A stretch of 64,000 nt of DNA from Crossaster papposus (lineage: Eukaryota > Echinodermata > Asteroidea > Velatida > Solasteridae). The position numbers and the translations under genes are program-made. The stretch covers positions 2,150,001-2,214,000 of the forward strand of contig JBAIAA010000008.1 of NCBI GenBank assembly GCA_037893245.1, in the 5' to 3' direction. Under the pieces are notes generated by a model, which did not search any database, was not told the origin of the DNA, and was given only the letters and a program-made list of their open reading frames with translations. Below are positions 1 to 9,826 of the stretch, piece after piece. The first letter of the stretch is position 1, and every line of letters starts with the position of its first letter.

Positions 1-313
1 TTTGATCCACAGGCACCTTGCCACACGCTTCGCCATAAGGGTCGAAAACAAGTACCCCGCTTTCTTCTTTATCCCCCCTTCTCACAGTAACCACCCGAAT
101 CATCGCAATAGCATGAGCAGTGGGTATTCTATTAACCAGCGCCTGAGCCCCAACCTCTAGTTTCCGTAACAATCCACCCTCAAACTTTCTTGTTGCCGCA
201 ATTATAGGTACTCCCATAGCAAGATTTATCTCTATAAGGGGAGTGGCATAGAGAAGTTTACCGGAGTATGGTGAGTCTTTCTTCCCTTTCGCCTTTGCCG
301 CTATGAATACCAC
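1..313 (-). CDS. Partial open frame of unknown function, running off the left edge
   Basis: A frame reading leftwards stays open from a possible GTG at 313 to the window edge, about 104 codons, and contains a stretch like AAKAKGKKDSPYSGKLLYAT. I do not recognise the family. Its upstream end overlaps the start of the ISAzo13-type transposase, so it is probably the downstream remnant of a gene cut by that insertion. The only evidence is the open frame and an unremarkable amino-acid composition, so a chance frame is possible. Confidence 0.25.
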   Translation of the reverse strand, partial: MVFIAAKAKGKKDSPYSGKLLYATPLIEINLAMGVPIIAATRKFEGGLLRKLEVGAQALVNRIPTAHAIAMIRVVTVRRGDKEESGVLVFDPYGEACGKVPVDQ

Positions 314-1526
314 AATTGATGTTGCCCCAGAATGTAAGAGTCTTCTTAAGCTCGCCGCAAAGAAACTGAAAGGCCATGATCGCAGGTTGTTTGTGGCTGA
401 GGTGGCTGAAACACTCTGCTATGGCAGCCCCCGTCTCACTGAAACTGAGTTTGGTTTTGGTCGTCATACCGTAGAACTGGGTATGCATGAAAAATGCACA
501 GGGATGATCTGTTACGGAAACTATTCTTCATCCGGGAAGCGAAAGAGTGAAGATGTCTCGCCACAATTGGCAGAGGATATTCGCTGCCTTGTAGAACCGG
601 AAAGTCAGGCAGACCCTCAGCTACGCAATACGTTTGCCTATACACGAGTGACAGCAAAAAGTGTACGGCAGAAACTGATAGAAGAAAAAGACTGGGATAA
701 CGATTCCCTTCCTCAAGGGCGCACTATCAATAATATCTTGAATCGTTTGGGATACAAGCTGCGTAAGGTTGAAAAAACAAAGCCTGAAAAAAAATTCCGG
801 AAACCGATGCCATCTTTGCCAATATCCGCAGAGTCAGGGAAGAGGCCGACCAAAGAAAAAATGTCTTACAACTCAGCATAGACTGCAAAGCAACGGTCAA
901 TCTCGGAGATTTTTCTCGGGGTGGAAAAGATAGAGGTTCCTCAGCCGTCAAGGCGCTGGATCATGATATGGCGAAAAAAGACAAAATGATTCCTTTTGGT
1001 ATTCTGAATCTGGACAATGACCAACTCAGCGTATTTTACGGGGTCTCTTATAAAACCAGTGACTTTATCTGTGATGCTCTGGAGCAGTGGTGGTCGGGCA
1101 TTAAAGAAATGCTATCAGCATATAGATGAGCTGGTTATCTACGCGGACAACGGCCCAGAAAACAACAGCCATAGAACCCAGTTTCTTTTCAGAATGGTCA
1201 TGTTTGCTCAGGCAACAGGGTTAAAAATTCACCTTGTTTACTACCCTCCTTATCACAGCAAGTACAATCCCATTGAAAGGTCTTGGGCATTTCTGGAGGA
1301 TCACTGGGGTGGAGCTTTATTGAATACAGCAACAGCGGTTATTGAGTGGACAAAAAGCATGACGTGGAGATGCATCAGTCCTATTGTTGCACTATTTGAT
1401 AGCACCTATGAAAAGGGTGTAAAGCTCTGTAAATCTGGGTTAGCAAAAATTAATCCTTATATTCTGCGTAACCCAGAGCTGAAAAAATGGAACGTTATGA
1501 TTGTTTCAAAACTGGTAACTTCTTAA
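303..1526 (+). pseudogene. ISAzo13-family transposase, broken by two frameshifts
   Basis: Three overlapping frames together give an ISAzo13-type DDE transposase. The N-terminal part (303-881) contains the NILNRLGYKLRKV segment. A second frame around 800-1130 carries SIDCKATVNLGDFSRGGK. A third (1017-1526) carries DNGPENNS and YYPPYHSKYNPIERSWAFLEDHWGGALL, the family's second D and E region, quoted here as two blocks around NPIER. The first break sits in an A-run near 787-794, where one A appears to be missing. The second lies near 1095-1115. No terminal repeats were identified. The family call is secure; transposition activity is unlikely with two breaks. Confidence 0.85.
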
Positions 1527-1652
1527 TTGCTGCTTCCCTAAGTGCTTGAATGCGACTAAAATCCGCCACATCTAATTTTAAAAGAGTGGGTTCTATATTT
1601 TGCTCAACTTCCTCAATGTGAACACATGGCAACCGGTGCAGAATCGTTAACA

Positions 1653-3326
1653 CCTAAATCCTGCAATACAAACTCCAACAGGCCAAACATACGCATTGAT
1701 CAAATCCTCCTGACTCCGATTATCCTGCTGTCGAGAAAATACTGGCCTTTTCAGTGGATTTTCATCGCTCGAACCATCGTATTTTTATTCATCTTACTCC
1801 TATTCCTAATATCAGAGCGTAACAACACCTTCCGCATCAGCAGAATGTTTTTTCTAACCATCCGTTGTACGGCTATTTACAAACAGTCACCCACTGCCAG
1901 CCAAGCATCCCACTCCGTCTGGTAGAGATGCTCTTTGTTACTGGCAACGGTCAACTGTCTGCTACATGTTAACAATTTTCCAGCAACCCGTATCATATAG
2001 CAGCGAATGCTTTCCGGCTCCCACTTCATCAGCTGACGATTTCCACTGACCAGAGCCATCCAGCGTGTCGTATTGTAGGCCAGTATTGCACATTGCATAA
2101 GCGCACTGTTTGCCATGAAATGATCGGTTTTGATCTGTCCAAGGGTCATCTGATTTTTGCACTCTTCAATCCAAGTTTCACAGGTAGCCCGCTTACCGTA
2201 CGCTTTATGGATCTCCCACGGACTCAACAACTCAGTCGTCACGTAACAGAAGTAGTCGTACTCTGGCTGCGGATTTAACAGTTCGCCCTGCATATTTTCG
2301 GGCTTCCCTGGCTTTCTTTGTCGCACAGCCACGAAGCAGCGATTCCGGTCCCAGCTACCACAGCGGTGTTGAAACTCACACTGCTCCCAACCTGGCTGAT
2401 TTATGACAGGCTGCCAGTCTTGCGGGATTAACAGTTTGTGCAGATTCTTCAATTTCACCTTGATGAGATAACGATGCCCCAGATCATCCAAATAAGTCAG
2501 TAGTGGGCCACCAAAGTAGCCACTGTCAGCCCTGAAAAAAATCTTCATATGAGAAGGCAGGGTGATCAGCAGTTGCTTCATAAACTCTATGGCGCCATTG
2601 GCGGTGTAGGCATCACCACTTCGTAACCAGCCTTGCAATACTTCTTTAGTTTGAGCGCAAAAGGCCAATTGCGGGTGGTACGAAAGAGCCCCTCTTTTTT
2701 TCTCATTAAAGCCTTTCTTGGCGCCTTCCTGAAAACCGAAACAGGTTTTTACCGTAGAATCGAGGTCAATGGTGATCTGTTTACGTGCATAAATGGTAGA
2801 TGTTCCTGAGCGCAACGCCTGTTTCCAAACCCTGCCCCTCATTGCGTGGACAGCGGTTTCCAGTTCAACGACGCTGGCAAAACTAAACAGCTTTAAAATG
2901 CGTCCAAATTGACTGTCACAAGGGATTCGTTGAAATTGGGTACATTCTCGAAGAGTGCTATCCTGCCAGACCGTGCACACTTTCATCAGACTTCTGGCAC
3001 CTGCCAGAATGCCGGTGGTTACCATCAGAATGACATCTGACAGTTGGAAAGTGGCATTAGAGCCTCGTTGAATATTAATCCGTTTGTTTAGTAAGCCGGA
3101 CAGCCCCATCCGATTCAGGAAGCGAAACGCAGGGATCAGTCCAGCCTGACTGGTGAGCGGCTTTTTAGCTTGGATGAAACGTACCTTCCGCTGTTTCAAA
3201 CGTGCTTTTGACTTGTTTTTTTTGCTCATGGGAAAAGTGATGCTTTATTGAAACCAAAGCATCACTTAATCCCTTTATTCATAGGATATTGCAACAGTTA
3301 TTTCGAGATCCTTTGCAGGATTTAGG
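1653..3326 (-). mobile_element. IS1380-family element, copy 1, complete
   Basis: The element is bounded by inverted ends CCTAAATCCTGCAA and TTGCAGGATTTAGG and flanked by the 5-bp direct repeat TAACA (1648-1652 and 3327-3331). It carries one transposase reading leftwards. A second copy at 18958-20627 has the same ends and the same duplication length. The insertion lies inside an open frame that becomes continuous when the element is left out. Confidence 0.9.
1877..3229 (-). CDS. IS1380-family transposase
   Basis: This 450-residue DDE transposase is full length for the family. The N-terminus is basic (MSKKNKSKARLKQRK). Catalytic-region segments are visible: TIDLDSTVKTCFG, RADSGYFGG, and a C-terminal block with TWIEECKNQM that supplies the likely catalytic Glu. 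Compared with copy 2 there is no internal stop, since TAT is kept where copy 2 has TAG. This is therefore the probable active source of the family in the window. Confidence 0.93.
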   Translation of the reverse strand: MSKKNKSKARLKQRKVRFIQAKKPLTSQAGLIPAFRFLNRMGLSGLLNKRINIQRGSNATFQLSDVILMVTTGILAGARSLMKVCTVWQDSTLRECTQFQRIPCDSQFGRILKLFSFASVVELETAVHAMRGRVWKQALRSGTSTIYARKQITIDLDSTVKTCFGFQEGAKKGFNEKKRGALSYHPQLAFCAQTKEVLQGWLRSGDAYTANGAIEFMKQLLITLPSHMKIFFRADSGYFGGPLLTYLDDLGHRYLIKVKLKNLHKLLIPQDWQPVINQPGWEQCEFQHRCGSWDRNRCFVAVRQRKPGKPENMQGELLNPQPEYDYFCYVTTELLSPWEIHKAYGKRATCETWIEECKNQMTLGQIKTDHFMANSALMQCAILAYNTTRWMALVSGNRQLMKWEPESIRCYMIRVAGKLLTCSRQLTVASNKEHLYQTEWDAWLAVGDCL

Positions 3327-3533
3327 TAACAAGTTATCAAAATGAAATTTGGCATTCCCCTCTTCGTCTAATGCATGGACTAACAAAGACCTGATCTGTT
3401 GATGACCGTCTCCAGTATGCCTCATTTCTTTGAAACACTGTTTAAGCGCAAGATTAATACCATAAAAAGCCTTCTCAAAAATGGAAGGCCACAAAGTATT
3501 CGTGGAGGAGCACGACAGCAAATCCATCTCTTT

Positions 3534-4650
3534 TAGAACTTACGCATTGACAGGTCCGGCAAAAAATGGCCTCAACCATTCCTTCACCTCGGAGAAGCTT
3601 TTTATGAAATCCCAGGTAGCTTCTTTGAGGGCGTCTTGCCTGACGCTATAGACGCTTCTGAGTGACCCTGATACTTTCATCGCCTGAAGACAGGTATAGC
3701 CAAAGATAGCCGCAAAAATATGATTCCGGACCTGTCGCTCCCCTCTCACCTGAAAACGCTCGATGTTGCAGAGTTGCTTTAATGCCCGGTGATACTCTTC
3801 GATCGCCCAATGATGTTGGTGCAGCTGATCAAAATCAGATCGTGGAGATAGATCTGCTCCGACATGAGGAGTGTAAACAACGTAATGGCGCAGCTCGTTT
3901 TTGAGTCGCGTCCGGTAGAGTCGTACATGACCAAAGTTACGTAGCCATACAGTTGTTCCTTCTTCGGGAATCTCCAGGCTCTGCACCTGTTGGTAGTTAC
4001 CCTTTTGCACAGAGACAGTACGGTTGCTTTTAACAGCGAACATAAAACCCAAACCATTGTTTTTCACAGCTTTGAGGTTTCCAATACTGCTATACCAAGA
4101 GTCACCGGTAACACATGCAGGTTCGAGTCCCCATGCCAGTACTTCTTTCAGCATATCGACAAAGTAGTCATTTTTAGTTTTGCCATCGGCTGGATTGTAA
4201 ATACGGAAATTAACGGGCAAGTTGTAGCCTTTGATGTCCGTGTAATAAAGCGTGATGAGATTAATACCCTTGACGGTTTTGTGGTGCTTTCCTGAGTAGT
4301 AATGACCGACTAAAGCCGTGTAATGGGTATAAGGTTTATCCAGCACCGTATCATCAACCGATAGCGTCCCACCTTCAAGAATAAGCCTTGCTGACGCTTC
4401 TAGAAAAAGATCTTCAGGAGCAAAGTTTTCACGTTGGAGAAAGCGGTTAACACTGTCATGCGATATATCACTCAATTCGCTAAGACGGGTACAGGTGGCT
4501 GATTTGGGTTCACAGAGTAGAAACCCCGTATACTTCGGGAGGTCGCACTTGGCTGTTGTTGGTTTTGTTATTTTTCTACGCACGACGACATCCACTGTTT
4601 TTTTGCTGATCTAGCAATTTTTTTGGATGTCTGTCAATGCGTAAGTTCTA
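3534..4650 (-). mobile_element. IS701-like element, copy 1
   Basis: A 1117-bp element with perfect 20-bp ends, TAGAACTTACGCATTGACAG and its complement, flanked by direct repeats TCTTT (3529-3533 and 4651-4655). Copies at 25014-26130 and 52883-53999 have the same length and ends, each with its own 5-bp duplication. It sits between the virB9 remnant and the unknown tail. Confidence 0.92.
3540..4595 (-). CDS. IS701-like DDE transposase, copy 1
   Basis: A 351-residue transposase with a likely helix-turn-helix N-terminus (LSELSDISHDSVNRFLQREN) and DDE segments SVDDTVLDKPYTHY, VTGDSWYSS and HWAIEEYHRALKQL. It ends in PVNA with its TAA stop inside the terminal inverted repeat, so the repeat itself codes the last residues. 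Relative to copy 2 it differs at a few residues only (for example EEGTTVW instead of EEGKTVW, and SVRQD instead of SVRKD). The IS701 assignment comes from domain appearance and size; IS4-like relatives are the alternative. Confidence 0.85.
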   Translation of the reverse strand: MDVVVRRKITKPTTAKCDLPKYTGFLLCEPKSATCTRLSELSDISHDSVNRFLQRENFAPEDLFLEASARLILEGGTLSVDDTVLDKPYTHYTALVGHYYSGKHHKTVKGINLITLYYTDIKGYNLPVNFRIYNPADGKTKNDYFVDMLKEVLAWGLEPACVTGDSWYSSIGNLKAVKNNGLGFMFAVKSNRTVSVQKGNYQQVQSLEIPEEGTTVWLRNFGHVRLYRTRLKNELRHYVVYTPHVGADLSPRSDFDQLHQHHWAIEEYHRALKQLCNIERFQVRGERQVRNHIFAAIFGYTCLQAMKVSGSLRSVYSVRQDALKEATWDFIKSFSEVKEWLRPFFAGPVNA

Positions 4651-5315
4651 TCTTTATGAAATAGTCTCGACAATCTTACCTTAACCCTAACCGATCTCTT
4701 CAAAGCAGGCTCATAGAGCTCAACCGTAACCCCTCCATCATCGCCTACAGGTGACCAGTAGTCACTGTTTTGTACGTTGATGGTCTTTTTACGCAACAAG
4801 GCCAAGGCTTCCGCCTCTTTGCGCGCCGCTTCCAGTGCCGCCTGGCGTCGTTTTTCCTCCTCGGGGTAGTTGAAGGTCAGCCGATAGGTGCTGCGTTTGC
4901 TCTGCCAGTTCTGACCGAGCAGCAGATCGAACGAGTAGTTGCGTTTATTGGTGATCACTACAAGGTTGGTGAACCATTCCTTGGCCGTGGGCTCCACAGG
5001 AATCACCACCTCATTGCCGGAGGCATCCATGATGGTGGCCGTGGCAGTTCGGGCTTTGATCATCAGGTTGTTTTCGTACTTGATCAGCTCCCAGCCTGCA
5101 TCAAACCCGCTGTAGACCTCTTTAACCGTTTCATCGGGTGAAAATGCGATCTGGGACACTTTGCCAACATACCCCACGATTTTGACCACATCCTGAATGT
5201 TGTAATTGGTGTGCTGGATGTTGTTATCAAAGGTGGAGTAGTCCGGTGTATCAAGGGCCACACAAGGAGCGCTCAAACTGAGCGCCAGTGTGCCCATCAG
5301 GGCCTGCTTTCTCAT
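4651..5315 (-). pseudogene. virB9: Type IV secretion protein VirB9/TrbG, C-terminally disrupted
   Basis: The frame begins with a signal peptide (MRKQALMGTLALSLSAPCVA) and continues with VirB9-like sequence: IQDVVKIVGYVGKVSQIAF, FDAGWELIKYENNLMIKA and YSFDLLLG. VirB9 is the periplasmic/outer-membrane ring component of type IV secretion channels. Family resemblance stops near NSDYWSPVGDD, where a DGRFTY-type C-terminal domain is expected. The frame then enters unfamiliar sequence and is cut by the IS701-like element. It starts 5 bp after virB8 ends, as in an operon. Not functional as found. Confidence 0.75.
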
Positions 5316-5319
5316 GGCA

Positions 5320-6024
5320 TTACCCTCTCAATTCAGGATCAATGCGATAACTGGTCACCTGGAACCCTAACGGGTTTTTACGCCGATCCTTCGCGGTCAG
5401 TTTCAGGTGGGTATCGTATTTGTAGCCGATGGTAGCGATCCAGATGGTGGTCTGGCCGACTACGCTGTCCGTGGGCCGGATGGTTTTAGCAAACCGCACA
5501 CGGGCAATGTCGTCGTCATTACCGTCCGGAATAATGGTCAGGATGGTGATCACCGCTTCCGTGCGCTTACCCCAGATTTCATTTAAGGCATTATCACCCT
5601 CATACAAAGCCTGGTATTGCTTGCCCACTGCATCAGTGGAAAACAGCAGCGTGGCATCGTAATCCGCCTGGATGGTCATGAAGTTGTAGCTTTCGTGCCA
5701 ACGCACATAATTAGCGAGCCAAAACTGATCCATGGCCCCCTGCTCAGACACCTTCGTCTCATCGAGCACGGAGATAATATCCGCCTGGCCGGTATTGCGA
5801 TCTACGGTGACCAGATACGGAAACAAGGTCTGCTGACTGATCAGCATGATAATGCCACTCACCAACAGTGCGTTGAACACCATGGACACCGTGAAGGACT
5901 TCCATGCGCGTCGCTCAGACTTATCAGCATGCGCGGCCTTACTGGCCTCGACATCCTTGGCCTCTTCGAACATCGCCTGCTCAAAGATGTCCTTGGTATC
6001 CTTATTCGTGATTGACTGTGACAT
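5320..6024 (-). CDS. virB8: Type IV secretion inner-membrane protein VirB8
   Basis: A 234-residue VirB8-type protein that would bridge the inner-membrane part of a conjugation/secretion channel. It has a cytoplasmic N-terminus rich in charged residues, one membrane segment around residues 45-65 (SMVFNALLVSGIIMLISQQ) and a periplasmic domain with YVRWHESYNFMTIQADYD and typical closing residues GFQVTSYRIDPEL. The ATG at 6024 (MSQSITNK) is chosen over an upstream start because it overlaps the end of the virB7 gene and gives normal family length. Intact, but its partners are broken, so probably a relic. Confidence 0.85.
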   Translation of the reverse strand: MSQSITNKDTKDIFEQAMFEEAKDVEASKAAHADKSERRAWKSFTVSMVFNALLVSGIIMLISQQTLFPYLVTVDRNTGQADIISVLDETKVSEQGAMDQFWLANYVRWHESYNFMTIQADYDATLLFSTDAVGKQYQALYEGDNALNEIWGKRTEAVITILTIIPDGNDDDIARVRFAKTIRPTDSVVGQTTIWIATIGYKYDTHLKLTAKDRRKNPLGFQVTSYRIDPELRG

Positions 6025-6127
6025 TGACAGGCTCCATCTTCGCTGAGCGATAGTCCGTTTTTTGAGGTGGCTGTGCGGCACAGCCGAATAAGGTGCCAAG
6101 ACACAGCAGCAGTAAGACATTACGCAT
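6002..6127 (-). CDS. Small VirB7-like lipoprotein
   Basis: A 41-residue frame starting MRNVLLLLCLGTLFGCAAQP, a short signal peptide ending in a lipobox (LFGC) with the acylated Cys at position 16. It sits between virB4 (whose stop it overlaps by 8 bp) and virB8 (whose start it overlaps), the place for a VirB7-type lipoprotein that anchors VirB9. Size, lipobox and position support the role; sequence similarity cannot be judged at this length. Confidence 0.7.
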   Translation of the reverse strand: MRNVLLLLCLGTLFGCAAQPPQKTDYRSAKMEPVNVTVNHE

Positions 6128-7995
6128 GAGTGACCCCCTTCTTGAGTTTTTTCTTATTCGCTTCAACCTTGGCAAGAAAAACCGGCATCCAGTCTTCCGG
6201 GGCATCCCCTGCTTCTGCCAATGCTTCATCAAAGAATGGAAGATCATCCGTCCCGGTGGACATGATCGTTAGCTCGTCTTTCATGTCATCGGGCAGATCC
6301 AATGAGCAGATAGCCGACTGGCCGCCTTGCTTCACCAGACAAAGGCGACTTCCTTCGTTAAAGCCTTTGACAATTTCGTACTCACTCTCAGTCAAACCAA
6401 AGTTGGGCTGACCATCCCCGGTATCCACATACTCATTACGTTTGGCTCCGGGGTTGGGTAAATAGATAAACGTCACACTTCCCTGTACCAGCTGAGGGCC
6501 AACCGTAGAGTTGAGCATGGCGCTGGGTAATTGCACCGCAAACACCCCAAAGCCATTCTGTTTACGGATCGTGTTCTGTTTATCGCCGATAAAATCCTTG
6601 AACACGTCGTCATCGAGCCATTTCCACGCTTCATCCATGATGTAACAAAAGCGCCGACCATCGATGACCTCATCCATCCGGTGGAGCAGGTACATGGAAA
6701 TGGGACTGCAGATATCGTCATTGTCCAGAAAGTCTGTGCCATCGATCCCAATGTTGGGCGTTTTATCGAAATTCAGCAGATCCCCGGCATTATCAAACAC
6801 CCAACCGAACTCCCCACCCACAAGCCAAGGCTTCAGACGCAACAATACGCTGTCTTTTTGCTCACTCTCACTGGTGCCCTGGGTGATATTCTGTGACAGA
6901 AGGGTCAGGCCGCGTGATTCCTGCTCCATTTTCATTACCATTTCGACCGCCCTGCTGATTTGCTGCTTTTGCAGTTCGTTCAAAGGACTGCTGCCTTCAA
7001 CCAGTAACCGGACAAAACGCTTCAAAAACGCGATATTCTTCTTGGTAGGCTCCATCTGGAACGGATTAAACCCCGTCGGCTCACCATTGGTGACCCGAAC
7101 GTAGGTACCGCCCATGGCCCGAATCAATACCTCCCCCCCTCGATCCTTGTCGAAAAACACGGTACTGAACGGTGCACCATGAGCAAAACGTTGCAGCTGC
7201 AGTAACAAAATAGCGAGTGTTCCTGTCTTCCCTTCTCCCGTTTTCCCGACGAGGACAGTATTGGCGGCTTTTTTAGCCCCGAAGTTATCGACCATCGGTG
7301 GGGTGTAATGGAAGTTAAAGAACAAAGGATGCCCCGCCAGTGTCCGAAAGCGCGTCACTGCCTGTCCCCATGGGTTCCCTTCCCGCTTGCCGGTCATGAA
7401 GTTGTAAAACGGTGACAAGGCTGCCACATTGCGCGAGGTCATCCCTGACACCCGTGGTCGGTATTTCCAGTTACACGGCAGTTGTGCAAAAAACGCGGCA
7501 TCCGTGGCAATAGAGATAGGACTGCAGAGAATCTCCAGATCCTCAAGAATCTTGGTGGCGCGCGCTGATCCTCGCGCCGTATCATCAATACTGTCCCCCA
7601 CCACCATCAGTGAGAAGTGGTACTCCCCAAAAGCGAACGCCCCGTTGATCAACTCATCCTTCGCCTGGGCAAAGGCAGCAATCTGGCTGACGCCATCATC
7701 ACCAGAGTTGATCAACTGACGTTCGCGTTTTTTCATATACGCTTGCGCCTGCTTGCGGTTAAACAGGGTGAAACTCTGGGTTAAAACGTACTCAAAATCC
7801 TCAAACAACAAGCGGTTAAACATCCCTGAATAACTCGTATTGCAGTAATCCTTGATGTCCAATCCCTGCATGTAACGGGCTTTTCTGGCCGTCTTGAGTT
7901 CAATGACCGCTTTGCCCATGGTGACTTTTGCATTGCCGATATACTCACGGATCGGCATCTTCGCCACACGAATATGCTGACGCTGGCCGGTTAAA
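6120..7995 (-). pseudogene. virB4: Type IV secretion ATPase VirB4, N-terminus lost to a group II intron
   Basis: About 624 codons of a VirB4/TrbE-family ATPase are present. Walker A is VGKTGEGKTGTLA and a Walker B-type segment is CYIMDEAWKWLDDDVF. The frame enters from the group II intron 3' end at about 7995, so the N-terminal portion is missing. Sequence upstream of the intron's 5' end (11326 onward) does not continue a VirB4 frame: it meets a TGA about 16 codons back in the matching frame. The N-terminus was therefore lost or moved elsewhere. No virB5 or virB6 lies between virB4 and the lipoprotein gene. Confidence 0.82.
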
Positions 7996-8074
7996 TCGGG
8001 ATAGGGTGGAGCCTCGCGACTCCACTCCTCCCACACCACCCAGCATGCGGGTCCGCACTGGGCGGTTCGGCCAG

Positions 8075-9366
8075 TTAAACCACACGTAATCTTTCCAGTC
8101 CCAGCAGATCAAAACGCTTAATAGTAAACGCTTTGCTCAGAGCAGGTGAGGCACTCATGCGCCAATACTTCTTCCTTGATACCACGGCTTTACTGGCTGA
8201 AGCGATCGACACTCCAAGTCGCCTTAATCCTTTAAAACGTCGTTTTGCCGTTTTCCACTGATACCATATCAGACATCTTAAACGCCTTCTTACCCAAGCC
8301 TCCAGCGAGCTTAATTGTCCCTGTGTATCCGTTATTCCAAAATACTGCCGCCATCCACGAAGGTAACGATTCAGGGCTGTTAATCGTTGCTTGAACGACC
8401 GCCCTGATTTTCTGGTTAACGTCCTCACAGCAACCTTAAAACGCCGTTTGCTGTTGTCAGCAAGTTCAAGTTTTCCTTCTGGCGTGAATGAGAAGCCCAG
8501 AAATGTTCGTTCCCAAGGCCGCGCTACCGCACTTTTATCTCGATTCACTTTCAGCTTCATCCGGGTTTCAATAAACCTCACCAGACTATTCATGACTCGC
8601 TGCGCTGCCCGTCGGCTTTTAACAAAAACACGACAGTCGTCAGCATACCTGACGTACCGCAGACCTCGCTTGTCCAGCTCTTTATCCAATTCATCCAACA
8701 CAATATTGGACAATACTGGCGAGAGCGGCCCACCTTGCGGTGTTCCTTCCCGTCGATAGTGGATAACACCATTCTCCATGACACCAGCATTGAGAAACCG
8801 CCGAATCAGCCTTAATATATCCTTGTCGTCCATGTAGGCCGCCAGCTTCGCCATCAGACGATCATGGTTTACCCTATCAAAGAATTTCGATAAGTCGATA
8901 TCCACCACCCAGTCATAACCAGACTGAATGTATCGCTGGGCTTGCCTAATCGTTTGGTGCCCAGACCTTCCCGGCCTGAATCCGTAGCTATACGCTGAAA
9001 AACGGGGTTCCCAGTCGGTTTGCAGTACTGGTTGAATGGCTTGCTGGACTAAACGATCCAGTACCGTCGGTATTCCCAGATTCCGTTCCCCTCCCTGCGG
9101 TTTTGGTATCACTACCCGCCTTACCGGTTGAGGCCTCCAAAGACCGTCTTTAAGCAGGGTTGTAACGGTTCTTCCGTAGTTCTTTAAATAGTCATGAAGA
9201 GCTTGAGTCGTCATTCCATCGACTCCCGGTGCTCCCTGGTTACGTTTAACCCGTTGATAGGCTCGACCCGTTGATAGGCTCGATTAAGATTACTACTGGC
9301 TGCAATACGATCCATGATGCGATCATTGCAACCCATGGTCGGGTTTTCGTAATCATGCATTGCCAT
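8075..9366 (-). pseudogene. Group II intron reverse transcriptase/maturase, frameshifted by a 17-bp duplication
   Basis: The main frame (8075-9214, 379 residues) has RT blocks YSYGFRPGRSGHQ, DWVVDIDLSKFFDRVNHD, GTPQGGPLSPVLSN and the catalytic YVRYADD, then a maturase region. The expected start of the protein (NQGAPGVDG preceded by NLNRAYQRV) lies upstream. The unit CCCGTTGATAGGCTCGA occurs twice in tandem (9250-9266 and 9267-9283), shifting the frame and leading to an early TGA. With one unit the frame is continuous from an ATG near 9360-9366. The catalytic core is otherwise undamaged. Confidence 0.85.
9250..9283. repeat. 17-bp tandem duplication breaking the intron RT gene
   Basis: Two adjacent copies of CCCGTTGATAGGCTCGA. 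Because 17 is not a multiple of three, the second copy throws the maturase N-terminus out of frame. Replication slippage is the simple explanation. Confidence 0.9.
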
Positions 9367-9826
9367 CAGATCCTCGACTACCTGAGTGAATATCAGCCGG
9401 TTCCGCCGGAGTCCATCGACTCAGGTCTCGGTGTTTGCCGAGTTTCAGTCTCTCGGACTGAGTGAAATACATAAACTACTCGCCTCTCTGTACCGTTCGG
9501 GCCTTCGCAAACACTAACTCTTTGCTACTATGCCCTCTGCTGACTTCTGTGTAGCGGTCAAATCACCTTACGATAATCTCAGTCCAATACTCTGGACACC
9601 ACACAGACCGCCCGGGGTCAGACACACCACTTTCCCTGCACAACTGCCAGATATACTGCTCAAGCTTCCGAGTGAGTAGAGGGCTTTGTTTTGCTTGGCA
9701 AACTCGCCCCTACTTGAACAGCCTCGTATCTGATTTCTGTTCGTCAGCTCGCAGGTTTGTTCCACGCTTCTTTCAGCCTATACCTCACGATATAAACCTT
9801 GCGCTTCGCTAGTCCTTCGCCCTCAC

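Larger units (their letters stand above)
1495..3528 (-). pseudogene. Tail of unknown protein, split by IS1380 and fused in frame to the virB9 remnant
   Basis: The tail lies in two pieces, 3528-3327 and 1647-1495, on either side of the IS1380 copy. Dropping the IS and one copy of the TAACA duplication gives one continuous frame that ends at TAA (1497-1495). Upstream, removing the IS701-like element and one copy of its TCTTT duplication joins the same frame to the virB9 remnant, about 339 codons in total. Readable segments include MDLLSCSSTNTLWPSIFEKA and KLDVADFSRIQALREAAIKK. The tail does not resemble the usual VirB9 C-terminus and I do not recognise it. It could instead be an independent gene beginning at the ATG at 3527. 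Confidence 0.5.
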
